A stretch of 64,000 nucleotides of DNA from Cupriavidus sp. WGlv3 (GTDB taxonomy: Bacteria; Pseudomonadota; Gammaproteobacteria; Burkholderiales; Burkholderiaceae): NCBI RefSeq assembly GCF_023952475.1, contig NZ_JALHRX010000002.1:1-64000 (forward strand), read 5' to 3'. The notes beneath the pieces are model-generated. The model saw only the letters and a program-made list of their open reading frames with translations. It made no database searches and was not told the origin of the DNA. Both the position numbers and the translations under genes were made by a program. Below are positions 32,879 to 44,256 of the stretch, piece by piece; position 1 is the first letter of the stretch; every line of letters begins with the position of its first letter.

Positions 32879-33907
32879 TCAATCGAGCGTGATGGCTTCG
32901 CGCTGGATCACCGCCGTCCAATTGCCCTCTTCCCTTGCCACGCGCTTGGCGAAACTGGCCGGATCGATCATCACCACATCGCCCTGCTGGCCCAGCGCGG
33001 TCTTCGCCTTGCTGTCCTCGAGCAGCCCTTGCGCGACCGAATGGAGCTTCTGCACGATCTGCGGCGGCGTGCCGGCCGGCACCAGCATGCCGATCCAGAA
33101 AGTCACGTCGAAGGGCGAGATGCCCAGCTCCTCCAGCGTTGGCACATCCGGCAACTGCGCCATGCGCTTCGGCGCGCTAACGGCAAGGGGCTTGAGCTTG
33201 CCCGCCTTTATCTGAGGCAGCGCCGTCCAGGTGTCGAAGGCCGTATCCAGCTCACCGCTGATCACGGCCAGTTGCGCCTGGGCCGCGGACTTGTACGGAA
33301 TGTGCGTGGTCTTGATCCTGGTCCGGTTGTTCAGCATGGCAAAGCTGAGATGCGCGATATTGCCCGGCCCGGCCGAGCCATAGCTGACCTTGCCGGGATG
33401 CTGCGTCGCGTAGCGTACGAGTTCCGGCACCGAACCGACCGCGTTCTTCTGCGACCAGTCAGGATTGGTGACGAGGATGAAAGGCGCCTCGAGGACCAGC
33501 GTGACCGGCGTGAAGTCCTTCGGCGAATAGGTGCCCTTCTTGTAGATCTGCGGGTTGATGGTGATGCTGCTGGAGTTGGTGACCAGCAGGGTATAACCGT
33601 CGGGCGCGGCCTTGGCGGCCTCGCCCACGCCGATCAGTCCGTTCGCGCCCGCCTTGTTTTCCACCACCACAGGCTGGCCGAGGGACTTGGTCAGCCGCTC
33701 CGAAAGAACCCGGGCCACGGTATCCGTGAACGACCCCGCCGGAAAGGGAACAATCATCCGGATCGGCTTGCTGGGCCAGCCGTTGTTCTGGGCCGCGGCC
33801 GGCGCGGCCATCGTCGTGGCCAGGATGCCAAGCGCGGCTGCCGCCATGGTGAGTTTGCCGGCTTTTGCGCCTGCCTGGCAGCGCTGGATCCATGTCGCTT
33901 TGTTCAT
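32879..33907 (-). CDS. tripartite tricarboxylate transporter receptor (Bug family)
   Basis: The 342-residue protein has a signal peptide (KLTMAAAALGILATTMAAPAAA) and the Bug pattern WPSKPIRMIVPFPAGSFTDTVAR, the PVVVENKAGANG loop and YGSAGPGNIAHL. It is a periplasmic binding protein that captures an organic (often carboxylic) acid. No TctAB-type membrane genes are adjacent, which is common for the numerous orphan Bug proteins of Cupriavidus and Bordetella. As the last gene of the carboxylase operon (46 nt after the CoA-transferase), it probably binds the acid that the CoA-transferase activates. Confidence 0.9.
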   Translation of the reverse strand: MNKATWIQRCQAGAKAGKLTMAAAALGILATTMAAPAAAQNNGWPSKPIRMIVPFPAGSFTDTVARVLSERLTKSLGQPVVVENKAGANGLIGVGEAAKAAPDGYTLLVTNSSSITINPQIYKKGTYSPKDFTPVTLVLEAPFILVTNPDWSQKNAVGSVPELVRYATQHPGKVSYGSAGPGNIAHLSFAMLNNRTRIKTTHIPYKSAAQAQLAVISGELDTAFDTWTALPQIKAGKLKPLAVSAPKRMAQLPDVPTLEELGISPFDVTFWIGMLVPAGTPPQIVQKLHSVAQGLLEDSKAKTALGQQGDVVMIDPASFAKRVAREEGNWTAVIQREAITLD

Positions 33908-33953
33908 GTCGTCTCCGTATCGTATTAATGGTGTTTCTGAATACTTGCAGGGC

Positions 33954-36425
33954 TTATGGCATTGGCGTTGGCTGCCTGGGTTTCGCGACGGTGCCGGTGA
34001 TGCCCTGTTGTGCCAGGCTTGCGATCCGGTCCGCGCTCAGCCCGAGCACGCGGCGCAGCACCGCTTCGGTGTGTTCGCCCAGCGTCGGCGCGACATGGCG
34101 GATAGGCACCGGGTCCGGCCCGGTCCTGAACCATGCGGTGCTGGATGTGTAGGTGCCGATGTGGGCGCGCTCGACTTCGCGCCAGAACCCGCGCGCGCGC
34201 AGGTGCGGGTCCTGCAGCACCTGCGACATCGGCCGCACCACGCCGGCGGCGATGCCGGCCTGTTGCAGCTGCTGCATTGCCGCGTCGGCGTCGCGGCGCA
34301 CGCACCAGGACTTGATCGCCTGCTCGATCCTGCCTTCCTGGGCGCGCCGTCCCGGGGCCTGCGCCAGGCCGGGATCGGCCGCGAGGTCCGCCCGGCCGAT
34401 TGCCCGGCACAGCGCGGGCCAGTCCGCATCGGTCACCGTCAGCACGATCCACGCATCGTCGCCGGCGCAACGGAAGCACCCATGCGGGGCATGCATCGGA
34501 TGACGATTGCCCTGCCGCGGCGACACGGCGCCGGTGACGGATTGCTCCAGCAGGAACGGTGCGGCCATCGGCAGCATGGCCTCCACCTGCGACAGGTTGA
34601 TGTGCCGCCCCTGCCCAGTCGCCTGCTGCGCAAACAGCGCCAGCAGGATCGCCGCGCCGCCATTCAGGCCGCCGATCGGATCGCCATAGGCGTACGACGT
34701 CATGGCGGGCGGACCATCGGGGTGCCCCGTATATAGCGGCAGCCCGCTGGCCTGTTCGAGCGTGCCGCCGTACGCACGGGTATTGCTCCACGCGTTGCCG
34801 AGCCCGAAGGCCGGCATCGACAGCATCACCAGCCGTTCGTTCCTGGCGCGCAGTGCTTCGTAGTCCAGCCCGAGCTTTGGCAGGACCTCGGCGGAATAAT
34901 TCTCGATGACCGCGTCGGCACCTTCGACCAACTGCAGCAGCAACTGCTTGCCTTCGGGGCGTGTCAGGTCCAGCGTGATCCCGAGCTTGTTGCGGTTCAT
35001 CAGGTTGAAGTTCGAGTTCTTCTCGTACAACCTGTCCCGATAGAACGCCTCGGTGAAATTGGCGCCGCGCCACCAGTCGGGATAGCCTGTGCTTTCGACC
35101 TTGATGATCTCCGCGCCAAAGTCGGCCAGCGTCCGCGCCGCCAGCGGCCCCGCCCAGCCCATGGTCAGGTCGACGACGCGAATGCCCTGGAGCGGCAAGC
35201 GCTCGCCGGCCGTGCGCTTCAACCTCAGGCGCGGGCGATGATCCAGTCCCGCGCTGCGGTAGTGCAGGTCATGCTCGCCCTTTGCCGGCGCCTTGCCGCC
35301 GGGCAGCGGGCCCGCCGCATCGAGGCGCAGCGGCACCACCGGGCCCTCGAACGAAGCGCCGCCCACGCCGACCGGCACGAAGGCGCCGCGCTGCCGATGC
35401 ACGGCCTGGCCAAGCAGGGCCTCCATGGTCGGCACGATCACGGCCGGATGCTTCTTGTCGCCCAGGATCTCGAACCACTGCCGCGCCGAGCGCGTCAGGA
35501 AGGCGGGCATCAGCAGCGCGTCGATCTCGTCCGCGCGCTCCATCCGTTCCGGGCCGCTGGCGTAGCGTGGATCGCTGCCGAGATCCGGACGGCCGATGGC
35601 CTCGCACAGGCCCTTCCACTGCGGCAGGGTGTGCGTAAAGATGCCGATCCACCCTTCGGCAGTCTGGTAGATCCCAGCCGGATGCGTGCCGCAGAACCGG
35701 TTGACGCCAAGGCGCTGCAGCGGATGGCGCTGGTCCTGCACCATGCCCGCTTCCATCTCGACCACGCCGAAGATCGCTTCGTGAGCGCTCAGCACATAGC
35801 GGCGGCTGCCCTGCCCGCTTCCGATCAGCGCCGCGACGGCGGCCGAGAATGCGCTCAGACCGACCACGATCGCCGATTGCACGTCGTGCGGCATGTGGGG
35901 CGGCCCATCCGCGGGGCCGCTGCCGTGCACGGCGCCGGCAAGCGCGCGGCACACGGCTTCGGCGCCGGCGTAATCGCTGTACGGCCCGCTCTCGCCGAAC
36001 CAGGTGAGTGCGACTTCGATCGGCTCGTGCGGTGGCGTTGAATCGGCCGCCTGCTGCCAGACCGGCGTGCCGAGAATGCCGGGGCCTGCAGCCAGCGCGC
36101 GGGCGTCCAGCACCACGTCGCACGTCAGCGCCAGCTGCGCCAGCCACGCGCCATCCTCTACGTTCCGGTCGTCGGCGGTAACGCTGCGCTTGTTGGTGTT
36201 CAGCCACGCAAACAGCGCGCTTTCCGGCTGCCCGGCATCCGGTGCGCTGACCAGCGGCGGCATCCGCCGCCATGCGTCGCCCGCCGGGCTCTCCACCTTG
36301 ATGACTTCGGCGCCGAAGTCGGAAAACAGCTTGCCCGCGTACGCCAGCGCGGGGCCGCTGCCGACCTCGAGCACGCGCAAGCCGCCCAGCGCCAGCTGCG
36401 CCGGGTCAAACCCATGCTTGATCAT
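33954..36425 (-). CDS. tandem (two-domain) CaiB/BaiF CoA-transferase
   Basis: The 823-residue protein is a fusion of two class III CoA-transferase domains. The first runs about residues 1-390 (LRVLEVGSGPALAYAGKLFSDFG, AEVIKVESPAGDAWR). The second begins about 405 (IRVVDLTMGWAGPLAARTLADFG, AEIIKVEST) and ends at the tail. Class III transferases move CoA between acids without CoA-ester build-up. Members are usually about 400 residues and dimeric; this chain has both halves covalently joined. AGAGG lies before the ATG at 36425. It follows the carboxylase gene by 42 nt. It likely makes the acyl-CoA that the carboxylase then carboxylates. Confidence 0.85.
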   Translation of the reverse strand: MIKHGFDPAQLALGGLRVLEVGSGPALAYAGKLFSDFGAEVIKVESPAGDAWRRMPPLVSAPDAGQPESALFAWLNTNKRSVTADDRNVEDGAWLAQLALTCDVVLDARALAAGPGILGTPVWQQAADSTPPHEPIEVALTWFGESGPYSDYAGAEAVCRALAGAVHGSGPADGPPHMPHDVQSAIVVGLSAFSAAVAALIGSGQGSRRYVLSAHEAIFGVVEMEAGMVQDQRHPLQRLGVNRFCGTHPAGIYQTAEGWIGIFTHTLPQWKGLCEAIGRPDLGSDPRYASGPERMERADEIDALLMPAFLTRSARQWFEILGDKKHPAVIVPTMEALLGQAVHRQRGAFVPVGVGGASFEGPVVPLRLDAAGPLPGGKAPAKGEHDLHYRSAGLDHRPRLRLKRTAGERLPLQGIRVVDLTMGWAGPLAARTLADFGAEIIKVESTGYPDWWRGANFTEAFYRDRLYEKNSNFNLMNRNKLGITLDLTRPEGKQLLLQLVEGADAVIENYSAEVLPKLGLDYEALRARNERLVMLSMPAFGLGNAWSNTRAYGGTLEQASGLPLYTGHPDGPPAMTSYAYGDPIGGLNGGAAILLALFAQQATGQGRHINLSQVEAMLPMAAPFLLEQSVTGAVSPRQGNRHPMHAPHGCFRCAGDDAWIVLTVTDADWPALCRAIGRADLAADPGLAQAPGRRAQEGRIEQAIKSWCVRRDADAAMQQLQQAGIAAGVVRPMSQVLQDPHLRARGFWREVERAHIGTYTSSTAWFRTGPDPVPIRHVAPTLGEHTEAVLRRVLGLSADRIASLAQQGITGTVAKPRQPTPMP

Positions 36426-36467
36426 GGAAACCTCTTGGCTCTGTGTAGGGGTTCGTCAGGCACGCGC

Positions 36468-39400
36468 TTACCACGCATCGACAAATCCGCGGCGCTCCCG
36501 GCGGCCGCGCAAGTCCGCCGAGGCGATGCCCTGTGCGATCCACTTCCGTGTCTGCGCGGGATCGATCACCGCATCGATCTCGACGGCGGCCGCGGTGTTG
36601 ATCGCGTGGCCGCGCTCGTAGGACTGGGCGACCAGCCTGTCGAACAGCGCCTTGCGCTCGGGACCATCCGGCACCGCTTCCAGCTCCTTCTTGAAGCCCA
36701 GTCTGACCGCGCCCTCAAGACCCATCGGCCCGAATTCTCCGGTCGGCCACGACACGGTGAAGCTTGCCGAGCGGAAGCCGCCGCCCGCCATGGCCATCGC
36801 GCCAAGGCCATAGCCTTTGCGCAGCGTGACCGCCAGCAACGCGACCCGCAGCTTGGCCGCCGTCAGGAACATGCGCGACACGTGCCGCACCTGCGCCCGG
36901 GCCTCGCATTCCGGCCCCACCATGAACCCAGGGGTGTCGATCAGCGAAATGAGCGGCAGGCCGTGCGCATCGCACAGCTGCATGAAGCGCGACGCCTTGT
37001 CCGCGGCGTCCGCATCGATGGCGCCGCCAAGGTGATAGGGGTTATTGGCCATGATGCCGACGGGCTGCCCTTCCACGCGGGCCAGCGCGGTGTGGATGCC
37101 CGCGCCGAAGCCGCTGCGCAGCATCAGCACGCTGCCGGTGTCGGCGATGCCTTCGATGGCCTTGCGGGTGTCGTAGACGCGCAGCCGGTTCTCGGGGACG
37201 ACATGGCGCAGCGCCAGCGCCTGCGGCGCGCTCCAGTGCGCCACGCGGCCCTGGAACATCGACAGATAGTGCTTCGCTGCCTGCACGGCTTCGGCCTCGT
37301 TGTCGACCAGGATATCGACCACACCGTTGGGAACCTGCACCGATGCGGGCCCGACGTCCTCCGGGCGGAAGATGCCGAGGCCGCCGCCTTCGATCATGGC
37401 CGGTCCCGCCATGCCGATATTGGCCGACTTGTCGGCAATGATGACGTCGCAGCAGCCGACGAAGGCCGCGTTGCCGGCGAAGCAGCGCCCCGAGACAATG
37501 CCCACCACCGGCACCTTGCCGCTCAGCTCGGCAAAGGCGGCGAACGACGGCTGGTACAGCCCGGATACCGAAGGAAAATCCACGTCCCCGGGCCGGCCGC
37601 CACCGCCTTCGCCGAACAGCACCAGGGGCAGCTCGTCGCGCAGCGCCACCTCGACGATGCGGTCGGTCTTGATGTGGTTGCGCTTGCCCTGCGTGCCGGC
37701 CATCACCGTGGCATCGTAGGCCATCACCGCGCTGCGTGCCCGCTCCTTGCCGACCAGTTCGCCGTTGATATGGCCGATGCCGGTGATCAGGCCATCGGCC
37801 GGGGTGTTCTCGATCAGATCCTGCTGCGTGCGGCGCGACGACTGCGCGGCGAGCGCCAGCGCGCCGTACTCGACGAAGCTATCCGGATCGCACAGGTCGG
37901 CAACGTTCTCGCGCGCGGTGCGCTGCCCGCGCGAGCGGCGCCTGGCGACGGCATCGGGGCGCGCGGCGTCGTCCAGGTAGGCATGGCGGTCCAGCACGCG
38001 CTGCAGGTCGGCGCGGATCGCCTCGGGATCGGCCTGCTGCGCGGCGGCCACGGCGATGCCATCGGCCTCGAGCTGCTCCAGCACGATCAGCACCTGATGT
38101 TCGGACGCCAGCGCGCCCGGCTCGAGCCGCAGGTCGACCACGCGCCCGCCGCATTCGGCGACGATGGCGTGCTCCATCTTCATGGCGTCGAGCACCGCGA
38201 CGGTCTGGCCGGGCTTGACGACTTCGTCCAGCGCCACGCCAATCTCCACCACCCTGCCCGTCAGCGGCGCACGAACAGCCACCAGGCCCTCGCTGATTTC
38301 CTCTTCCGGATCGGCGTGGCGTGGCGCGAGCGCCTGCGACGGGCGGGCCGCGCCGCCCAGCAGGGCTTCCTGCGCGCGTCCGGCCTGCGCGATGGCCTCC
38401 GCCGATGCGGTCAGCTCCGGCACGATCGCCTCGAAGTGCCGGGTATGGACATCCTGCGCGAGGAAATCGTCGCGCTGCACCAGCGCGCGCAGCAGGTCGA
38501 GGTTGGTCGGCACGCCGGCGATGCGGAACTCCGCCAGGCTGCGCTGCAGGCGCCGCACGGCCGCATCGAACTTCGGCGCCGCGCTGCTGACGATCAGCTT
38601 GGCCAGCAGGGTGTCGAAATGGGGCGACGGTTCATAACCGGTGTAGCCATGCGAATCGACGCGGACGTCCGGGCCAGAAGGCGGGTCGAAGCGCTCCAGC
38701 CGCCCGTGTGCGGGACGCGCCAGGCCTTGGGCATCGGTCATCTCCGCGTTGATGCGCACCTGGATGGCATAGCCCCGGGCTTGCGGCGGCGCAGCGGGAT
38801 CCAGGCCGAGATCGGCGAGCGTCTGTCCCGCGGCGATCCCGATCTGCAGCGCGACCAGATCGACGCCGGTGACCTGCTCGGTGATGGTGTGCTCGACCTG
38901 CAGGCGCGGGTTGGCCTCGATAAAGACAAAGTCCTTCTGCTCGCCGGACTCGGTTTCCTCGACCAGGAACTCGAAGGTGCCCAGGCTCTGGTAGTTGACG
39001 CGGCGCGCCAGCCTGAGCGCCGCCTTGATGATCTGCTCGCGCAGCTGCGGCTTCAGCACCGGGCTGGGGGCGATCTCCACCAGCTTCTGGAAACGGCGCT
39101 GCAGGGTGCAGTCGCGTTCGCCGAGAGCAATCACCTGTGAGCCGTCGCCGGCGATCTGCACTTCGATATGGCGCGCGCGCGCAACCAGCCGCTCGGCGTA
39201 GACGGCATCGATGCCAAACGCCGAACCCGCCTCGGAGCGGCAGCGCGCATAGGCTTCGGCCAGTTCTTCGCGCCGGCGCACCACGCGCATGCCGCGCCCG
39301 CCGCCGCCGCCGACCGCCTTGATCACCACGCCCGCGCCGCCTTGCTGGTCGAAGAAGCCGGTGATTTCCTCGAGCGACGCCGCGCCGCGCGTGGCCGGCA

Positions 39401-39785
39401 TGACGCGCACGTCGCAGTCGGCCGCCAGTTCAAGCGCTCGCCCCTTGTCGCCGAACAGCGCGAGCTGCTCGACGGTGGGGCCGATAAAGCGGATGCCGGC
39501 GTCGTGGCAGGCCTGGGCAAAGTCGGCCCGTTCGCTGAGGAAGCCATAGCCCGGATGGATCGCATCGCAGCCGGATGCCTGCGCCGCGGCGATGATGCCT
39601 GCCATGTCGAGGTACGCAGCCGGCCCGGCGCCGTCGAGGGCAACCGCCTCGTCGGCCAGGATCCGGTGCAGCGCGCCCTGGTCGTCTTGCGAATAGACCG
39701 AGACGGTCCCGATCTCGAGATCGCGTGCGGCGCGCAGCACACGCAGCGCGATCTCTCCTCGATTGGCGATCAACAGCTTCTTCAA
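36468..39785 (-). CDS. single-chain biotin-dependent acyl-CoA carboxylase (BC-BCCP-CT)
   Basis: From a TTG start the protein has 1105 residues. The biotin carboxylase covers about 1-450 (LLIANRGEIALRVLRAA, ATP-grasp GGGGGRGMRVV, HIEVQIAGDG), the biotinyl domain about 500-575 (AMKMEH, Lys536), and carboxyltransferase domains about 600-1105 (SGRCFAGNAAFVGCCDVI, IDTPGFMVGPECEARAQ). Fusions of this type are known as single-chain long-chain acyl-CoA carboxylases. Here a separate full carboxyltransferase also precedes it. I chose TTG at 39785: AGGAG lies six nt upstream and the family start KKLLIANRGE follows at once, whereas upstream codons look unrelated. The acyl-CoA substrate is unknown. Confidence 0.85.
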   Translation of the reverse strand: MKKLLIANRGEIALRVLRAARDLEIGTVSVYSQDDQGALHRILADEAVALDGAGPAAYLDMAGIIAAAQASGCDAIHPGYGFLSERADFAQACHDAGIRFIGPTVEQLALFGDKGRALELAADCDVRVMPATRGAASLEEITGFFDQQGGAGVVIKAVGGGGGRGMRVVRRREELAEAYARCRSEAGSAFGIDAVYAERLVARARHIEVQIAGDGSQVIALGERDCTLQRRFQKLVEIAPSPVLKPQLREQIIKAALRLARRVNYQSLGTFEFLVEETESGEQKDFVFIEANPRLQVEHTITEQVTGVDLVALQIGIAAGQTLADLGLDPAAPPQARGYAIQVRINAEMTDAQGLARPAHGRLERFDPPSGPDVRVDSHGYTGYEPSPHFDTLLAKLIVSSAAPKFDAAVRRLQRSLAEFRIAGVPTNLDLLRALVQRDDFLAQDVHTRHFEAIVPELTASAEAIAQAGRAQEALLGGAARPSQALAPRHADPEEEISEGLVAVRAPLTGRVVEIGVALDEVVKPGQTVAVLDAMKMEHAIVAECGGRVVDLRLEPGALASEHQVLIVLEQLEADGIAVAAAQQADPEAIRADLQRVLDRHAYLDDAARPDAVARRRSRGQRTARENVADLCDPDSFVEYGALALAAQSSRRTQQDLIENTPADGLITGIGHINGELVGKERARSAVMAYDATVMAGTQGKRNHIKTDRIVEVALRDELPLVLFGEGGGGRPGDVDFPSVSGLYQPSFAAFAELSGKVPVVGIVSGRCFAGNAAFVGCCDVIIADKSANIGMAGPAMIEGGGLGIFRPEDVGPASVQVPNGVVDILVDNEAEAVQAAKHYLSMFQGRVAHWSAPQALALRHVVPENRLRVYDTRKAIEGIADTGSVLMLRSGFGAGIHTALARVEGQPVGIMANNPYHLGGAIDADAADKASRFMQLCDAHGLPLISLIDTPGFMVGPECEARAQVRHVSRMFLTAAKLRVALLAVTLRKGYGLGAMAMAGGGFRSASFTVSWPTGEFGPMGLEGAVRLGFKKELEAVPDGPERKALFDRLVAQSYERGHAINTAAAVEIDAVIDPAQTRKWIAQGIASADLRGRRERRGFVDAW

Positions 39786-39835
39786 TGCAGTCTCCTTGTT
39801 TGTCTTCGATGTCTGTACTGTGGGTGCCTGGCCGC

Positions 39836-41386
39836 TCAAGGCCGGATGCCAAACCGGCTGATCCCGGCCTCGCGCAGAGGCGCGGCCAGGTTGGCGAACT
39901 CGCACAGCAGCGTGCGGGTGTCGCGCGGGTCGATGATGTCCTCGATGACGAAGGCTTCCGCGCTGCGGAACGGCGACGTCAGGCTGCGCACGCGCAGCTC
40001 GATCTCGGCGCGCTTCTGCACCGGATCGTCGGCGCCTTCGATCTCGGCCTTGTAGGCGACGTCGAGGCCGCCTTCGAGCGGCAATGCGCCCCAGTTCGCG
40101 GATGGCCAGGCGTAGCGGAAATTGAAGCGCCCCATGTGCTGGTGGCCGGCCGCCGACACGCCATAGGCGCGGCGCAGGATCACCGAGCACCACGGCACCG
40201 TGGCCTGGTAGAGCGCCGACAGCGCGCGCACGCCGTAACGCATGATCCCTGCCTTCTCGGCGTCCAGGCCGACCTGGAACCCGGCCGTATCGACCAGATT
40301 GACCACCGGCAGATGGAAGGCCTGGGCCAGGTCGACGAAGCGCGTGAATTTCTCGGCGCTGTCGCTGTCCCAGCTGCCGCCATGGAAGGACGGGTCGCTG
40401 GCGATCACCGCCACCGGCCAGCCATCCAGGCGGGCCAGCGCGGTCACGACGGCGCAGCCCCAGTGCCTGCCGATCTCGAAGCAGGAATCGGCGTCCACCA
40501 GCGCCTGCAGGATCGGCCGGATCTTGTAGTCCGCCCGGCTGTCCCGCGGAATCGCCGACAGCAGCCACTCGTCGCGGCGCGCGGGGTCGTCGCCGGGCTC
40601 GCCGCGCGGCGGCAGTTCAAAGACGGAAGGCGGCAGATAGGACAGGAACTGGCGCGCGCGCGCGAAGGCCTCCTGCTCGGTGTCGACCTCATCGTCCACC
40701 ACGCCGTTACGGGTGTGGATCTGGCTGCCGCCCAGCTCGTTCTTGCTCAGCGCCTCGCCCACGCGGGCCACGACCGAGGGCGGGCCCTCGCTGAACAGTT
40801 GCGAGGTTTCCCTGACCATCACCGAATAGTGGCTCGCGGCCACGCGCGCCGCGCCCATGCCCGCCACCGAGCCCAATGCCAGCGACACCACCGGTACCAC
40901 CGACATGTTCTCCACCACGTGTTGCCAGACCTTCATGGTGGGAATCAGGGTATGGCCCTTGATCTCGATATTGCGCACCGAACCGCCGCCGCCGGTGCCG
41001 TCGACCAGCCGGATCATGGGCAGCCGCAGGTCGTGGGCCATCTTCTCGGCGTGGACCAGCTTGTCGCCCACTGCGCCCTCGTTGGCACCGCCGCGCACCG
41101 TGAAATCGTCCCCCACCAGCACCGCCGGCCGGCCGCCGACCTGCGCACGGCCCATTACCAGGTTCGACGGAACCAGGTCCACCAGCCGCCCGTTGCTGTC
41201 GTAGCGGCCGCTGCCGGTCAGGCCGCCGACCTCCCGGAACGAGCCGGGGTCCGCCAGGGCATCGATGCGCTCGCGCACCGTCAGTTTGCCGGCGGCCTTG
41301 TGGCGTTCCACCTTGCCTTCGCCGCCCATCCGGGCGGCGAGCCGTCGACGGTGGGCCAGTTCATCGATTTCGGGCTGCCAGCTCAC
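39836..41386 (-). CDS. acyl-CoA carboxylase carboxyltransferase (beta) subunit
   Basis: The 516-residue protein has both carboxyltransferase halves. The N-half includes VLVGDDFTVRGGANEGAVGDK and VSLALGSVAGMGAARV, and the C-half LVDTAGFQVGLDAEKAGI and ILRRAYGVSAAG. It should transfer CO2 from carboxybiotin to an acyl-CoA, with biotin supplied by the chain at 36468-39785. I chose the GTG at 41386 because AGGAGAGG precedes it and it is preceded by a sigma-54 promoter; the longer reading would start within or past that promoter. It is the first gene of the operon. Confidence 0.87.
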   Translation of the reverse strand: MSWQPEIDELAHRRRLAARMGGEGKVERHKAAGKLTVRERIDALADPGSFREVGGLTGSGRYDSNGRLVDLVPSNLVMGRAQVGGRPAVLVGDDFTVRGGANEGAVGDKLVHAEKMAHDLRLPMIRLVDGTGGGGSVRNIEIKGHTLIPTMKVWQHVVENMSVVPVVSLALGSVAGMGAARVAASHYSVMVRETSQLFSEGPPSVVARVGEALSKNELGGSQIHTRNGVVDDEVDTEQEAFARARQFLSYLPPSVFELPPRGEPGDDPARRDEWLLSAIPRDSRADYKIRPILQALVDADSCFEIGRHWGCAVVTALARLDGWPVAVIASDPSFHGGSWDSDSAEKFTRFVDLAQAFHLPVVNLVDTAGFQVGLDAEKAGIMRYGVRALSALYQATVPWCSVILRRAYGVSAAGHQHMGRFNFRYAWPSANWGALPLEGGLDVAYKAEIEGADDPVQKRAEIELRVRSLTSPFRSAEAFVIEDIIDPRDTRTLLCEFANLAAPLREAGISRFGIRP

Positions 41387-41430
41387 TGTCCTCTCCTGTC
41401 TTCGCGCGATACATGTGTTGCCGACATCTC

Positions 41431-41445
41431 GCAGGAGCCGTGCCA
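41431..41445 (-). promoter_or_regulatory. sigma-54 (-24/-12) promoter of the carboxylase operon
   Basis: The minus strand reads TGGCACG-GCTC-CTGC, one mismatch from TGGCACG-N4-TTGC, with the invariant GG and GC 10 nt apart. The expected transcript start is near 41419, about 30 nt before the GTG. Repeated TTCATTGAA (41474-41482) and inverted TTCAATGA (41510-41517) lie upstream and could be activator sites. Confidence 0.75.
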
Positions 41446-41560
41446 GCCCTTCAGGCCGCACTTACGCATTGATTTCATTGAATAATTTTTCTGACGCCAT
41501 TACGATGACTTCAATGACTACACAGCGTGTCCACACTGGAGGCACGCATGGAGACGCAAG

Positions 41561-43324
<1,764 letters not shown>

Positions 43325-43329
43325 GCAGA

Positions 43330-44256
43330 TTACCCCGGAGCTTGAAATTTTTCGGCAGCGGCCGCATTCAAAAGTACGTAGCGTGGGCGTCCAGTTCCCA
43401 CCTGAGTGCGTGCGAAGGTCGACACATAGAGGCCCCGCAAATTGCCGGCAAGCTCCGCAGGATTCTCCAGGCCAGGGGCGATCCTCCCATAGATGACCCC
43501 GTCGGCTCCTTCCGGTACGAACTCGAAGCTTCTATGGTGAGGGAGGACACCGACAAACCTTCCAGTCAGCCGCACCTCTTCTTCACGAACGTTTTTATTG
43601 CTCAAGCGCTCAACACTACGTGCGACTTGGTCTAAGTCCTGGAAGCGGAAGACCTCAGCATCCGTCTCGATAGTGCACGCTGCCTGGCTATCCGCGAGGA
43701 CGCCCAAAAACGCCTTCACCTTTTCAAGAGCCCGCGGATCAATCTCTGCAAGGGAGTCTGCCAACTCATCGTCTGTACCAGTCGTACTCTCGATCAGACG
43801 CACCGTTTGCTTCATGGCTCTGCTAAGGGGAGTCTCGTCATCAGGTGGGAGTTCATGACTTCTCGCCTCCTCCAACTCAAAGCCAAAGGAGCCGACGGCC
43901 GTAGCAGTAATGAGGAGCTGGTTCTGATCTCGGTTACGAATGGGCCCCATTGGCGCAAGCGGTCCCGAAAACGAAGCCGCGACAGCCGTCACTGCATCCG
44001 TAAACGCCTTTGTGGCGGCAACGCCAAACTCTGCAGCGATACCATGCGTGCCGCGCACGGGGCGGCCGCGAAAAGTCAGACGCGATTTGGCCGGGGGATT
44101 CGGATCGACGCGCTGAGTGGCCAATACAGCCTGGATACCCTTCAGGCGATTTTCAAGGCTTCGCTTGGTGATGCCTGCTCCAGCCGGCAGTCGAGCGAGC
44201 TGGCTGGCAAGAAAGCGTTCCTCTGCCAGAAGCTTTGTATGTTCCTGTCGATTCAT
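43330..44256 (-). CDS. hypothetical protein of a two-gene accessory unit
   Basis: The 308-residue protein starts with a charged, probably helical segment (LLAEERFLASQLARLPAG, SLENRLKGIQAVLATQ). The centre has RGRPVRGTHGIAAEFGVAATKAF, and the C-terminal half is VFRFQDLDQVARSVERLSN followed by LTGRFVGVLPHHRSFEF. I do not recognise the family. No signal or membrane segment. The ATG at 44256 has AAGGGTGG before it and overlaps the stop of the upstream gene (ATGA), so the two proteins are probably made in a fixed ratio. Base composition is visibly lower in G+C than the neighbouring catabolic operons. Confidence 0.7.
   Translation of the reverse strand: MNRQEHTKLLAEERFLASQLARLPAGAGITKRSLENRLKGIQAVLATQRVDPNPPAKSRLTFRGRPVRGTHGIAAEFGVAATKAFTDAVTAVAASFSGPLAPMGPIRNRDQNQLLITATAVGSFGFELEEARSHELPPDDETPLSRAMKQTVRLIESTTGTDDELADSLAEIDPRALEKVKAFLGVLADSQAACTIETDAEVFRFQDLDQVARSVERLSNKNVREEEVRLTGRFVGVLPHHRSFEFVPEGADGVIYGRIAPGLENPAELAGNLRGLYVSTFARTQVGTGRPRYVLLNAAAAEKFQAPG

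Noticed and set aside
36414-39140. A 908-residue open frame on the plus strand
   Set aside because: It lies opposite the fused carboxylase, whose motifs are unmistakable. The frame is a GC-skew shadow.
39786-40568. N-terminal extension of the fused carboxylase to 1366 residues
   Set aside because: The first 261 codons overlap the upstream carboxyltransferase gene in another frame and have no similarity to carboxylases. A TTG with a good ribosome site starts the family sequence.
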